In this document: one piece after another, positions 31,848-40,987 of the stretch
Layout: every line of letters starts with the position of its first letter
Position numbering within the stretch: the first letter of the stretch is position 1
Assembly: GCA_004519485.1 (NCBI GenBank)
Contig: CP038117.1
Coordinates: forward strand, 777,501-841,500
Length of the DNA: 64,000 nt
Reading direction: 5' to 3'
Origin: Nannochloropsis oceanica
Taxonomy: Eukaryota > Sar > Eustigmatophyceae > Eustigmatales > Monodopsidaceae
Position numbers and translations under genes: made by a program
The notes under the pieces: model-generated
The model's input: the letters and a program-made list of their open reading frames with translations, nothing else
What the model was told of the DNA's origin: nothing
Database searches by the model: none

Positions 31848-33158
31848 TCAAGGGCGCGGTGCAAGGCCCCCCCCCCCCCCCCCCTCCTCCCCCACCCAAA
31901 ACGGATGGCTCGCCACCTTATACACACACACCCCCTTTCCATCCGTCATCAACCCCGGTGCCAACGTCTCAAACACCTTCTTCTTCTGCACTTGCGCGGG
32001 CGTCAATGGCAAGCCCTCCCTAGGAAAGCCATGGAACACAACGCGATCCCCCACCTTGGCACCAGCCGGAGGCTCCACAATCTTCACCTCTGTATGCTCA
32101 TCATTTGATGCGCACAACACCATGCCATTACTGGCAAATCCGACCAATTTTCTCGGTTTCAGGTTCGCCAAGACCAACACCAACCGTCCCTCGAGCTCCG
32201 CAGCCTCTGAATAAAACTGACGTAACCCCGACGCAATCTGTCGCGGCCCACCCTCCTCCCCACAATCAATCTCCTCGCAATAGAGTTTCTCAGCTTCAGG
32301 ATGCGGCCACACTTTGACCATTCTACCCACACGGATGTCAAGAGCGTTTGGATTCTCTGCTGCTGCTGCTGCTGCTGCTCCTCCTCCTCCTCCTTCGACT
32401 GTCGGGTCAGACGCACCCTTCCCCGCAGCTTTGTCGCCCTTCTCCTTTTCCTGCTTTTCAGCGTCCTGCTGCATATGTTTCTTATTCGCCTTGTCGCCCG
32501 CACTTTGGGCACTGCCAGAAGATGTGGCGGTGGCTGCAGGAGAGGCATCTTTGCCCTTCTTCACAGGCCCCCCCTTGGTACTTTCTACCGCGGGCGCGAC
32601 TTTTCCATTCGGTTCCTGTGCTCCCGGGCTCTCTCCCGCCTTCTTTCTGTCATATACAGGCATTGAAACAGGTTTGTAAATGGAATGGAGCGGGACGAGA
32701 GCGGGGAGGAGAGTCGCGTCAAAAGCAGCTTCTTGTCGCAATGAGTGCTGCATAAAATCAAACCAACGCATTAAGGCCACCAACCCACCCAGTGGGCCAG
32801 GAAACGTGAGCTTCACGCCCGGTGCCAAGGCCCAGTACACTTGAATATCCGCCAGGGTTGGCGCCGTGCCCACCAGGAATGAACGGCCCTCCAGGAACGT
32901 GTTGAGTTCGACTGCCGCAGCGAAAACGTCCGATGTATCGGTCGACCAGGACTGCCATTGCACCACCTGTGCATGCTCCGCCGGCAGAACACCCACGAGG
33001 GCCGGGCGTACTGCCTTGGCCACTGCACGGGCGACGGCATTCGGCTCCTTGACCACATCCCCCTCGACCTTGACCGTCATTTCTTCCTTATCCACCCACT
33101 CAATTCTAGCAAGTCCCGAGGACAACCACTTCAGCAGGGTCGCGGATGCCGGAGCCAT
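31848..33158 (-). CDS. Arc1p/AIMP1-like tRNA-binding cofactor (GST-C plus EMAP-II domain)
   Basis: A cofactor that binds tRNA and organises aminoacyl-tRNA synthetases. In the frame as given it has 436 residues. The N-terminal half is GST-C-like (FAAAVELNTFLEGRSFLVG, PTLADIQVYWAL), the fold by which Arc1p and AIMP family members dock to synthetases. A Lys/Ala/Ser linker follows (KKGKDASPAATATSS). The C-terminal EMAP-II OB domain begins near residue 275: NALDIRVGRMVKVWPHPEAEKLYCEEIDCG, SGLRQFYS, LVLVLANLKPRKLVGFASNGMVLCAS, and ETLAPGLMTDGKGVCVYK. The last 20 residues are unlike the family: the frame enters an 18-base G run (31884-31867) and ends GLAPRP. Another frame after the run reads PCTAPLTNAHVS then stop, which resembles the usual end of this domain. 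The run length may be wrong or variable. Confidence 0.88.
   Translation of the reverse strand: MAPASATLLKWLSSGLARIEWVDKEEMTVKVEGDVVKEPNAVARAVAKAVRPALVGVLPAEHAQVVQWQSWSTDTSDVFAAAVELNTFLEGRSFLVGTAPTLADIQVYWALAPGVKLTFPGPLGGLVALMRWFDFMQHSLRQEAAFDATLLPALVPLHSIYKPVSMPVYDRKKAGESPGAQEPNGKVAPAVESTKGGPVKKGKDASPAATATSSGSAQSAGDKANKKHMQQDAEKQEKEKGDKAAGKGASDPTVEGGGGGAAAAAAAENPNALDIRVGRMVKVWPHPEAEKLYCEEIDCGEEGGPRQIASGLRQFYSEAAELEGRLVLVLANLKPRKLVGFASNGMVLCASNDEHTEVKIVEPPAGAKVGDRVVFHGFPREGLPLTPAQVQKKKVFETLAPGLMTDGKGVCVYKVASHPFWVGEEGGGGGGLAPRP
31867..31884. repeat. 18-base homopolymer (C on +, G on -) inside a coding region
   Basis: An uninterrupted run of 18 C, followed by further C-rich sequence to 31903. 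It lies in the 3' coding end of the Arc1p-like gene and decides which C-terminus is read. Confidence 0.9.
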
Positions 33159-33365
33159 GACAGCTAGGTTGTGCCGAGAGTGCTGCCTGTATCGGATAAT
33201 ATGAGAGAAAGTGGATGCGTGAAAAGGGCGTAGGGAGAGGCGTCGTGTGGTGATGAGCAGTCCGAACTTCTTTTAGTCATCATTCAATCCACTCCTTCCT
33301 CTTATCCAGCTAAACAACCCACAACCCCCCACACAGGCACAATTTCCAACACTAGACGCAACGAG

Positions 33366-34349
33366 ATGGAAACCCGCGGCAGAATACACGTGACCCTCCA
33401 ATCCCTTGTTGTCCTTTTGCTGCTTCTCGCAGCAGCAACGACGCATGGCTTCTATCATCCCATAGGTACGTCACTCCTCTAAATACGCGCACATACGATT
33501 TTGGTGCACTCACTTCCGCTCCACCCCACAGGTCCCACTTTCATATCGAGCAGGAGGAGAGGCGCCTTTCAACCTTGCAGGCGATCCCTGTTGCCCGCAT
33601 CAACACTGTTATTCGCCCCGCTGCCACCGCATCAGCGCCAGTACGACCATCTAGAAGGGCGGCGATGGCAGCTCTTGCCATTGGCGGCGGCGGGCGGCAA
33701 AGGCTTCGGGAAAAAACCAAACAAGGAGGGAGGAGGAGAGAGTAGCAAACAACAGCCTATGCAGCAGGGAACTGGCAAGGTGGGAAGCTCGACGACCTGA
33801 TCGGGCAAAGAAGCGCAACCTCATGTTCTAACTTCTCCCACACATCTCCTCCCACAAACAAAGGCGGACAAAGGCCCTGACATCATCCGCCCAACCTTCA
33901 GTCAGCGAGACCGTAGAGAAGAAGCCGCCAAGCCTGCCGCAGCTCCCAACATTGCCACTGCGTCCTCCTCCTCCTTGCCCCCCCGGAAATTTCAAATGCT
34001 CTATACGTGCAACATCTGCGAAGGCCGAAACCTAATTCAAGTGGACCGTATTGCATTTACCGAGGGGATTGTTGTGGCCCGTTGCAAACACTGTGATGCC
34101 AAACATTTGGTCGCAGATAATTTAAGTAAGCTGGACTTTGGGGCCGTTCTAGGAAAGGGCGCCAAGGATGGCGAGGCTCCTCCAACGGGTGGTGGGAAAG
34201 TGACGCTGGAGGATCTGTTGGCGGCGAGTGGACAGGAGGCCAAGTATCTCGACATAAAGAATAATCCGCAGCTAGCTAAAAAGTATGATTTGGTGGTCTT
34301 GGAGGATGGGACGGTGGAGCTGGCGCCCAAGGAGAAGAGTGAGGAGTAG
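33366..34349 (+). CDS. DNL-type zinc finger protein (Zim17/HEP family), plastid
   Basis: HEP/Zim17 proteins keep organellar Hsp70 soluble and active. Three exons: 33366-33465, 33532-33779 and 33864-34349 (277 residues), with short introns of 66 and 84 bases and in-frame joins HPI/GPTF and GTGK/ADKG. Exon 1 encodes a signal peptide (LVVLLLLLAAATTHGFYHP) with a Phe after the likely cleavage site, pointing to the plastid. The zinc finger is in exon 3: YTCNICEGRNLIQVDRIAF, then VVARCKHCDAKHLVADNL, giving the CxxC...CxxC zinc ligands and the DNL signature. A tail (YLDIKNNPQLAKKYDLVVLEDGTVELAP) follows. The middle is disordered Lys/Gly/Gln-rich sequence. The second intron's donor (GTGGGA) is weak; without splicing the frame ends at 33800. 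Confidence 0.88.
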
Positions 34350-34754
34350 ACTGCGGGAGGGAGGAAAGGAGGGAAGAGGAAATTATACATAAAAATGTGT
34401 TTTGGTTTGTCGGTACTTTGGCGCAGTCGGGCCAGGAAATGAAAGAAGAAAGAAATCGAAAATGATAATACGTGTGCGATGAATAATGAGACATTTTGGA
34501 AGTTTCCCTTGGTGGGGAAGAGGAAAGCGGAGGAGGGGAGTGGTACGGTGGCCCATGAGACTTTCGAGGCGAGTACGTTTGCCTTCTCTTGCTTTGCTGT
34601 TTGCCACAAGACTTCACATTCTCCACTTTTTTATTCACCCTCCGAAGAGTACAGACTTTTGAAAAACACCAGGAAGCGCTGTCTGCCCAAATCCGTGGAG
34701 TTAGACTGCGTGCCGATGGTTAACTCAACCAAGCTTGAGTCCAGGACTCAAGAT

Positions 34755-36551
34755 ATGATCATGTTTGGCGTCGCCCTTGTGGTTGCCACCACCCTCATGC
34801 CAGGGCCGAGTCACGCGTTTGTAGGCCTTCCGCGGCCAGCACACCATCACAGAAGAAGAGAACGGCCATGGATACAGCAATCCTGTTTCTCGGTATCTCC
34901 CGCCTCCGCAAGCACTACGATCCCCACCCTGTTCCCCACTCCCACTCCAGATGACATGGCCATCTACTCCGACCGCCTTCATGCCCTCGACATGCTGGCC
35001 CCTCTCCAAGTCGCCATCATCCAATCCCGTCTTGAACATCTTCACACTCTGTTCCCCAGTGAGAATGCCACCTCCATGGCTTACCGCCTCCCTGACCTGC
35101 TCCGCGTCGAACCCACCGACCTCGCGCACCGAGTGGCCGAGCGCCGAGTGCAACTTGAGGCCTTACTTCCCGCCTGTCGCCCCCTCCGTATGATGGCCAA
35201 GGTACCTGCTCTCGTCTTCCAAGACTTTGACGCACAAACCAAGAAAGTTGCAGAGAACCTTCGACGGGAATTTCCCGAGATGGACCTAGCGCGGGTCGTG
35301 TACCAAAACCCCATTGTCCTTGCCCGCGAATGGGACGCCGTCATCCTCCCAAAAATAACAGCCCTCCGCGCCCTGTTCCCGAAGCAAGACCTCGGCAAAA
35401 TGATTGCTCGTCGTCCCGACCTCCTCTCACGAGACGTGGAAGGGAAAATGACAGAAAAACTTGCAGGACTAGCCGCCCTCCTTCCCTCCGTCAACGTCCA
35501 AGAGCTCGTCGCCCGCCAACCCGATCTCCTCGCCCGCGATCTCTCCCTCATCTCCTCCCGGATCAAGCATCTCGAATCCCTCTTTCCTACCTCCATCCCT
35601 GGTGAGATTTTCACGATGATTAGCCGTAAACCCACTCTCCTACTTACCAACAGTGACCGTGTGATAGGCCCCAAACTGGGCCACCTCAAGCGCCTCCTCG
35701 GTTCGGCCGCCGCGCTGGAACTCTGCCACGCGATGCCCACTATCTTCAATCGTGACCTAGATAAAGTTGAAGAGCGCTTAGGGGCCTTGATCGCACACTT
35801 GCCTGGTATTGACGTCGTCAGATTTTTGAAGTTAAACCCCGCGTTTTTGACTGAGCCCGAAGGAGACGTCAGTGGCCACTTGGCTGCCTTGCACACCGCC
35901 CTCCCTCCAGGGGTAGAGCTCGCGAAGCTTCTCGCGCAAGAACCACAATTATACACGGAGAAAGCGGCAGTCTTGGCGTTGAAGTTGAGGGAGGTCCGGG
36001 AGAGGACGGGCCTGGAGGTAGAGGAGATGACGGTGCGACTAGGTAGGGATGCGAGATTTTTGATTGTCCCTTATGGATTACTTGCGGCCCGTTTGCGTTT
36101 TTGGGCGGCCTGGCAGCAGGTATCGGCGGAAGGAAAGGATGCAGAGGAAATGAAGGGGAAGCAGGCAGGGGAAGAGGAGAGGAAGAAGGCGTTGAAAAGG
36201 ATCAATCTGAGTTCGTTGGTGGGCATGCCGTTGGACCGATTCGTGGCGCTCTATCCTGCCTACCCTCACTACCTCGCCAGTAAGTTGGGGGGGGACTGGA
36301 CGCCCGCTTTGGGAGGCAATAATGCGTTTAGGCTTGAAAAGGTGTATTCGGGCGTGTTGTGGCGTCAGACGGGGTTGGTGTATGAAAAGGCTCGTTTCAC
36401 TGGTGACCATGGTGGTGACCATGGTGGGGGCTACCATCAAGTGAATGGTGGAGGAGGGAGGCAATGGAAAAAGGGATCGCAGTATTCGAAGCAGCAATCA
36501 CCGGGGAGGTCAAAACCATACAATGCGAAGCGTCCGGTCATGTCTCCTTAA
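34755..36551 (+). CDS. mTERF-family protein, plastid-targeted
   Basis: mTERF proteins are alpha-solenoids that bind organellar DNA or RNA and affect transcription, splicing or ribosome assembly. Single exon; the ATG at 34755 is preferred (598 residues) because it starts a signal peptide (MFGVALVVATTLMPGPSHAF) with Phe at the cleavage site. The frame is open further up to 34479 but that part has no features. From about residue 115 to 415 there are repeated units of about 35 residues with the pattern LP.....ll.r.P.LL, for example LGKMIARRPDLLSRD and VQELVARQPDLLARD. FTMISRKPTLLLTN is another unit. A Lys/Glu helix and a Gly/His-rich tail close it. It lies 0.4 kb after the plastid zinc finger gene, on the same strand. 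Confidence 0.88.
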   Translation: MIMFGVALVVATTLMPGPSHAFVGLPRPAHHHRRRERPWIQQSCFSVSPASASTTIPTLFPTPTPDDMAIYSDRLHALDMLAPLQVAIIQSRLEHLHTLFPSENATSMAYRLPDLLRVEPTDLAHRVAERRVQLEALLPACRPLRMMAKVPALVFQDFDAQTKKVAENLRREFPEMDLARVVYQNPIVLAREWDAVILPKITALRALFPKQDLGKMIARRPDLLSRDVEGKMTEKLAGLAALLPSVNVQELVARQPDLLARDLSLISSRIKHLESLFPTSIPGEIFTMISRKPTLLLTNSDRVIGPKLGHLKRLLGSAAALELCHAMPTIFNRDLDKVEERLGALIAHLPGIDVVRFLKLNPAFLTEPEGDVSGHLAALHTALPPGVELAKLLAQEPQLYTEKAAVLALKLREVRERTGLEVEEMTVRLGRDARFLIVPYGLLAARLRFWAAWQQVSAEGKDAEEMKGKQAGEEERKKALKRINLSSLVGMPLDRFVALYPAYPHYLASKLGGDWTPALGGNNAFRLEKVYSGVLWRQTGLVYEKARFTGDHGGDHGGGYHQVNGGGGRQWKKGSQYSKQQSPGRSKPYNAKRPVMSP

Positions 36552-36733
36552 TTAAGGGGTGAGATGGAAAGAATGTGACACAAATACCGGGAGAAATTGA
36601 ATAAATGCAGAGATTGAAGACGGAGAAACCTGAGGTGTTTCATGCTTTTTTTTGTGTGCCGAGCATAAAATCTTACCGCTGATAGCAGTTTGACGAGCAC
36701 ATCTATTTATACAAGTTTTACTTTCGAGAAGCC

Positions 36734-37630
36734 TCATTTCCTCTTCCTACTCCTGCTGCTGCTGCTGCTGTCGTTGTTTGCATTCTCTACCATTCCTCCT
36801 TCTCTTATCCATGATACCGGCCGAAGCACACGATACACGGAAAACTCATCTTCGCTCACTTCCAGCAATTCAATTTCGGCCTTTGTATTATTGCTCACCG
36901 TCCCACTCTTGCATTCCGCTCCTACTCTCTCTTCCGCCACAGCCAACGACAAAGGTGATGACGGCGACAAAGACGGTGATGAAGCTGGCAGGGTGAGCTG
37001 GAAGCGATACAGCACCACTAATGCACCATCCTTGGCCTCAGCTAGTACCTTCGCTGTCAATTGAGCCATGAGACTTTGTACCCCAAACATTAAGATGACG
37101 TCTTGCTCACCAAAACGTAAATCTCGCTTCCACATGTCACCGCACACAAGCCTCACGCGAGTGTCAAATGGCCACCAGAGACGATGTCGCCACACGTTCC
37201 ATACCGATAGCAAATATAGTGTGGGATTGAGCTCCACGCCTGCGGCGAAGTACCCTCGTTGCGCCGCACTCACGACGGCCTCTCCAAAGCCGTGCCCTAA
37301 ATCTATGAAGCGATGCGGCAGAGCCCTTTTTGGACGTCCGTGGTAGATGTGGCGGGGCAATATCTTGTCAAAGAGATTCTTGTATTTGACAACGGGAATG
37401 TTCATATAAGGTAGGGCATTTCCTTTCAGCATAGGTACGACCAAGAATGGTAAGGAAGCCATCGTCAGCAGCCCCACTGCACCTGCCATGCCGTAAAAGA
37501 GAAATAAAGATGTGGAGGAATTGCTGGTGCTTGAGTCGCGGCTGGCCGCCTGAAAGGCGGTGTTAATTAGAGAGACTTGATTGCCGCTCGTATTACTTGT
37601 GCGCTTTGCATCTTCATTTTTAGGCGGCAT
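36734..37630 (-). CDS. FAM173/ATPSCKMT-type protein lysine methyltransferase
   Basis: Human ATPSCKMT and FAM173A methylate lysines of mitochondrial ATP synthase subunit c and of the ADP/ATP carrier. Single exon, 298 residues. After a Ser/Thr/Asn-rich head a membrane segment (LFLFYGMAGAVGLLTMAS) precedes LPFLVVPMLKGNALPYMN, a family hallmark. Motif I reads FIDLGHGFGEAVVSAAQRG, followed by AAGVELNPTLYLLSVWNVWR and CGDMWKRDL. The usual motif I of the family is DLGSGDGR-like; here His and Phe replace Ser and Asp, which is odd, although the acidic Glu at the end of strand 2 (VELN) is kept. The C-terminus is a Ser/Arg/Lys tail. It is probably a mitochondrial membrane enzyme. Confidence 0.86.
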   Translation of the reverse strand: MPPKNEDAKRTSNTSGNQVSLINTAFQAASRDSSTSNSSTSLFLFYGMAGAVGLLTMASLPFLVVPMLKGNALPYMNIPVVKYKNLFDKILPRHIYHGRPKRALPHRFIDLGHGFGEAVVSAAQRGYFAAGVELNPTLYLLSVWNVWRHRLWWPFDTRVRLVCGDMWKRDLRFGEQDVILMFGVQSLMAQLTAKVLAEAKDGALVVLYRFQLTLPASSPSLSPSSPLSLAVAEERVGAECKSGTVSNNTKAEIELLEVSEDEFSVYRVLRPVSWIREGGMVENANNDSSSSSRSRKRK

Positions 37631-37881
37631 GTTTGTTTCTGAAGGAGTGCGCGATGGAGTGGGGGAGGTTACTCAAGAGTCTCGAGCACATTTGTAATCT
37701 GACATCTGTCTTATCATGAGTTTAGGGCTAGTATGAAGAAGGGCGCCCTGCACGTAAGACTCAAGATGACAGACATAAGGGGGACAAGAAGCAGGTGCTC
37801 TGCCGTTGCCGGTTGCCGCCTTCAACTTCCACGACAGGGCAATTCACCATAAAATACCCTATACCCAATGCGCAGGCAAAG

Positions 37882-38168
37882 ATGGAGCTAAGGGAGTTGT
37901 CACCTGCGGTCCCGAGGCCTCATAAGCGGGTCCTTGTTCGAAGCAGCAGCAGCGGTACACGAGCTCCAACGTCCACATTCTCCATCCGCCCTCTTCATCA
38001 GCACAACCATCTGCACTATCATCATCGGAGGAGCAGCAAAGAGGCGGGGACAAGCTCGAGTGGCCTCTTTCGCAGGAATGGGGACCGGCAACTTGCAGCG
38101 CTACATTTTCTAAGTAGCATTCCCATGAAGAATGAGAGGGCCATATTGGAGGGCACAGTATCGCAGCA

Positions 38169-38208
<40 letters not shown>

Positions 38209-40089
38209 ATAGAGGGCGCCCGGGGTGCGTCCGCACCCGACGACGGGGAAGAGGAAGATGACGAGGATCTCCTCCTACTTGATTCTCCCTTGGTTGCCGC
38301 CGCTACCATAGGTGGCAGCAATAAAGAAAACAACAATAGTTACAACGAGCAGGCGGCCCGCTACGCAATTGGAAACGTCCTAGTACCTGGCAAAAAGCTC
38401 GATGGGCCTCCGGCCTACGTCGTCTCCGTCCCCGAATCCTTCCGACACAAGTACCAGCAAAGCACCGCGGTAATCCGGCAATGGGAGCGCCAAGTGAGCG
38501 ATGCCGGTATTTTGGAGGGGCGTTTATTTATCTCCTCGAAGCGGGGTTATCCCTTGGTAGTTTCCTCTGTGATCCAGTTTAAACCTGGCTTGGAGTCGGA
38601 GAAAAGACTTCGGGCCAAGCAAGTCAATGAAAGAGGGGCCGAGGCCTTTGATCGCCCTGTGCCTGACTGGCGTGGTGTGAGGTATTGCCGACTGTTGCAT
38701 GCGGAGTGGGCCCCGTGTTCCGCCGAGAGAGATGCGCGGGATGGAGGGCATCACCAGCATCAGACGTATGGTGGTGGAGGGGGGGGGGAAGGGGAGGGAG
38801 GACACGATACAGGTGGTGTGGTGCTTCCTTGTGGAGTGGGGAATGGTGCATATGATCCTGCGTTTTTGGACGATCCGGCGTTGAGCCATGGGAGGACACG
38901 ACAGCTTTACATTGGTGGACCCGGGTTAGGTCCTGTGGTGTTTTCCACCATCCTATTTCGCAATCCCAAGCAGTTAAAGGATGAGTTAAATAGGCAATTC
39001 AGAGAGCAGCATCCCTCACTTCCTCCTTCCTTGACATTGAGCAAGATAAGGAGGTTGAAAATACAGGCAGCGCAAGGATGTTGTGCATTAGGTGTCGAGT
39101 TGGGGACACTGGCTTTGGCATGCGTTTATTTCGAAAAATTGTGTTTGCAGGCCTTGGTGACCAAGACAAATCGGAGGATCGCTTTTGCGACGTGTCTTGT
39201 ACTCGCTTACAAGTTTCAGGAGCAGGGGTTGCAGGGAGATGGAGGAAGGGAAAATGGGTGGTTGGGGAAGAAGCTTGGGCAGCGGAATGTGAGTGCTGGA
39301 AGTTGTAGTAATGTGAGGAAAAGCAATACAAATTTGTCCTTGTTGCTAGAATGGTTTGACCGTGAATGGGTCGTGAGCAAGAGGCAAATATTTAATGCGG
39401 AATTTGGGGTGTATTTTCACCTGGGATTCTCGTTACATGTGCCGGCGGGGGAGCCGCAATTTCACTTCGTGCGGTTGTGCAGGTTGGTGGGCGTTTCCCC
39501 GAGAATCTATCTCGGGGAGGAGAGATTGAGGGCGTATTTGGAAGCGGCGGCAGGGGTAGTGCCGGGGGTGATGGCATGGAGGGAGAGAAATGACGGGGAG
39601 GACGACGGAGGGGAGGGGGGCGAAGGCGGTGGTGGGGGGGAGGAGGAGGATGAGGATGGGCTGGAAGACACGATGCATGGGGATCGGTATCACGACGAAG
39701 AAGAAGAAGAAGAAGAAGAAGAAAAAGAAGAAGAAGAAGAAGAAGAAGAAGAGGAGGAGGAGGAGGAGGAGGAGGAGGAGGAGGAGGAGGAGGAGGAGGA
39801 GGAGGAGGAGGAGGAGGAAGAGAAGGAGTTGGGAGGGTCTTTGTGGCGGCAACGGCAACGACGGACGGCTGTAAGTTTTCTTGGCCAGAGACGGCAGGGA
39901 CATGATGGCACGGAGGAGGAATTGCGGGAGGAGAGCGTGTCGTTGATGTCAAAAAGAGAGTCTATGGAGATGGTACGAAGCTTCGCGGTGGAGGAGGAGG
40001 CGGAAGAGGAGAGGGAAAAGAGGAAACGTCGGCGGCCGTCGTGGATGATGCGGGGATGGAATCTTGTCCGACGCCAGCCGACTATGTAA
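37882..40089 (+). CDS. CABLES-like cyclin-box protein with poly-Gln and poly-Glu tracts
   Basis: CABLES1/2 link cyclin-dependent kinases to other kinases in animals. From the ATG at 37882 the protein has 735 residues. Conserved blocks: YVVSVPESFRHKYQ, a middle YIGGPGLGPVVFSTILF, and NPKQLKDELNRQFREQHP. SLTLSKIRRLKIQAAQG opens the cyclin box, followed by LGTLALACVYFEKLCLQALV, NRRIAFATCLVLAYKFQE and FNAEFGVYFHLGFSLHVP. A Gln tract of about 15 residues lies at 38164-38208. A nearly pure Glu tract of about 43 residues, from GAA then GAG codons, lies at 39698-39826. A tiny first exon at 37733-37753 (MKKGALH) could splice in frame to 37876 through a GTAAGA donor, adding seven residues. The homology is by pattern memory and fits well over the cyclin box. 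Confidence 0.82.
38164..38208 (+). repeat. CAG/CAA trinucleotide repeat (poly-Gln)
   Basis: About 15 near-perfect CAG units with a few CAA, in frame within the CABLES-like gene. Confidence 0.9.
39698..39826 (+). repeat. GAA/GAG trinucleotide repeat (poly-Glu)
   Basis: About 43 codons: first mostly GAA, with one AAA, then pure GAG, then a few mixed codons. The sharp change from GAA to GAG suggests two separate expansions. In frame in the CABLES-like gene. Confidence 0.92.
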
Positions 40090-40987
40090 AGGGATGATAT
40101 AGTGGTGGTGAGTGTAAAAAAAGATCGATTACAATTACAACATGGCAGGGCCTCCAATACCAGACACCAACAAGAAGGATGTGCGTCCCCCGTCCGTGAC
40201 GACACACCATTTTAAGCCCTGCCGTAAAATTTTGACCGAATTGTCAAAGAGGATGTACAGCTAAAAAAACGAAAGTGAATGTAACAGGCATGTGCCTTGC
40301 TTCAACTTATCTCTTCAATCACTGGGTGTTCAATAATCCCCATTTGCCATTTTTCCTTCTTTCCATCTCATCGTCAGGTCTCTGCGACCATCTACCTGTC
40401 CTTCAACCCGTCCGATACTACTTCTCCTGTTGTGTTTGACTACGTCTCTGTCTCCGTCTCTCTTTAACTTCGCTCGCATATTTTTCTGCTTCACGGACAC
40501 GATCCTAGTTGACGTTGCTGGTTTGAAAGATGGGAAACAAACTAAAGAGACGCAAAAAATAAAATAGAATGGCAAGCACATCATCATCCTTCCCTGGAAT
40601 TAGCACGAAAGACATACGTACCCCACACCCACATCTTAACGTGCATCTTGCGGTGACTGCTCTTGTAAGTGTTGCAATCGTATCCCATGTCCAACTGTGT
40701 CTGACTGAAATGGCTGAGAGTTTGGTCCTCCAATTTCTACTACCAGCTCGAAGATGAGACCCTCCAACACGATCGCTCCCCAGCTTCTCCCTTTCTTACT
40801 CCTCCTCCCTCTGCTTTTGAATCGCTCAGCCTCCGCGGTCCTCTTACACACATGATTTTTCGCCCCATCGATGATAGACACGCGTCCTTGGCCCTCCCAC
40901 CCAACACCTGCGCTCCCTCTCTTCCTCCATCTCCCTCCCTCTCCATCTCTCAGTTTCTCCATGACCTCATCCCTCAGCTCCTCAGTT
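40090..40987. other. Convergent 3' intergenic region
   Basis: About 0.9 kb between the stops of the CABLES-like gene and PurF. Open frames on both strands show no domain. No repeat is seen. Confidence 0.5.

Noticed and set aside
34479-34754. N-terminal extension of the mTERF frame
   Set aside because: It lacks features, and the ATG at 34755 begins a clear plastid signal.
35081-35956. 291-residue Arg/Ser-rich minus-strand frame
   Set aside because: Shadow of the mTERF repeats.
39392-40205. Poly-Pro, poly-Leu and poly-Ser frames opposite the CABLES-like gene
   Set aside because: They are other-frame readings of the GAA/GAG repeat.
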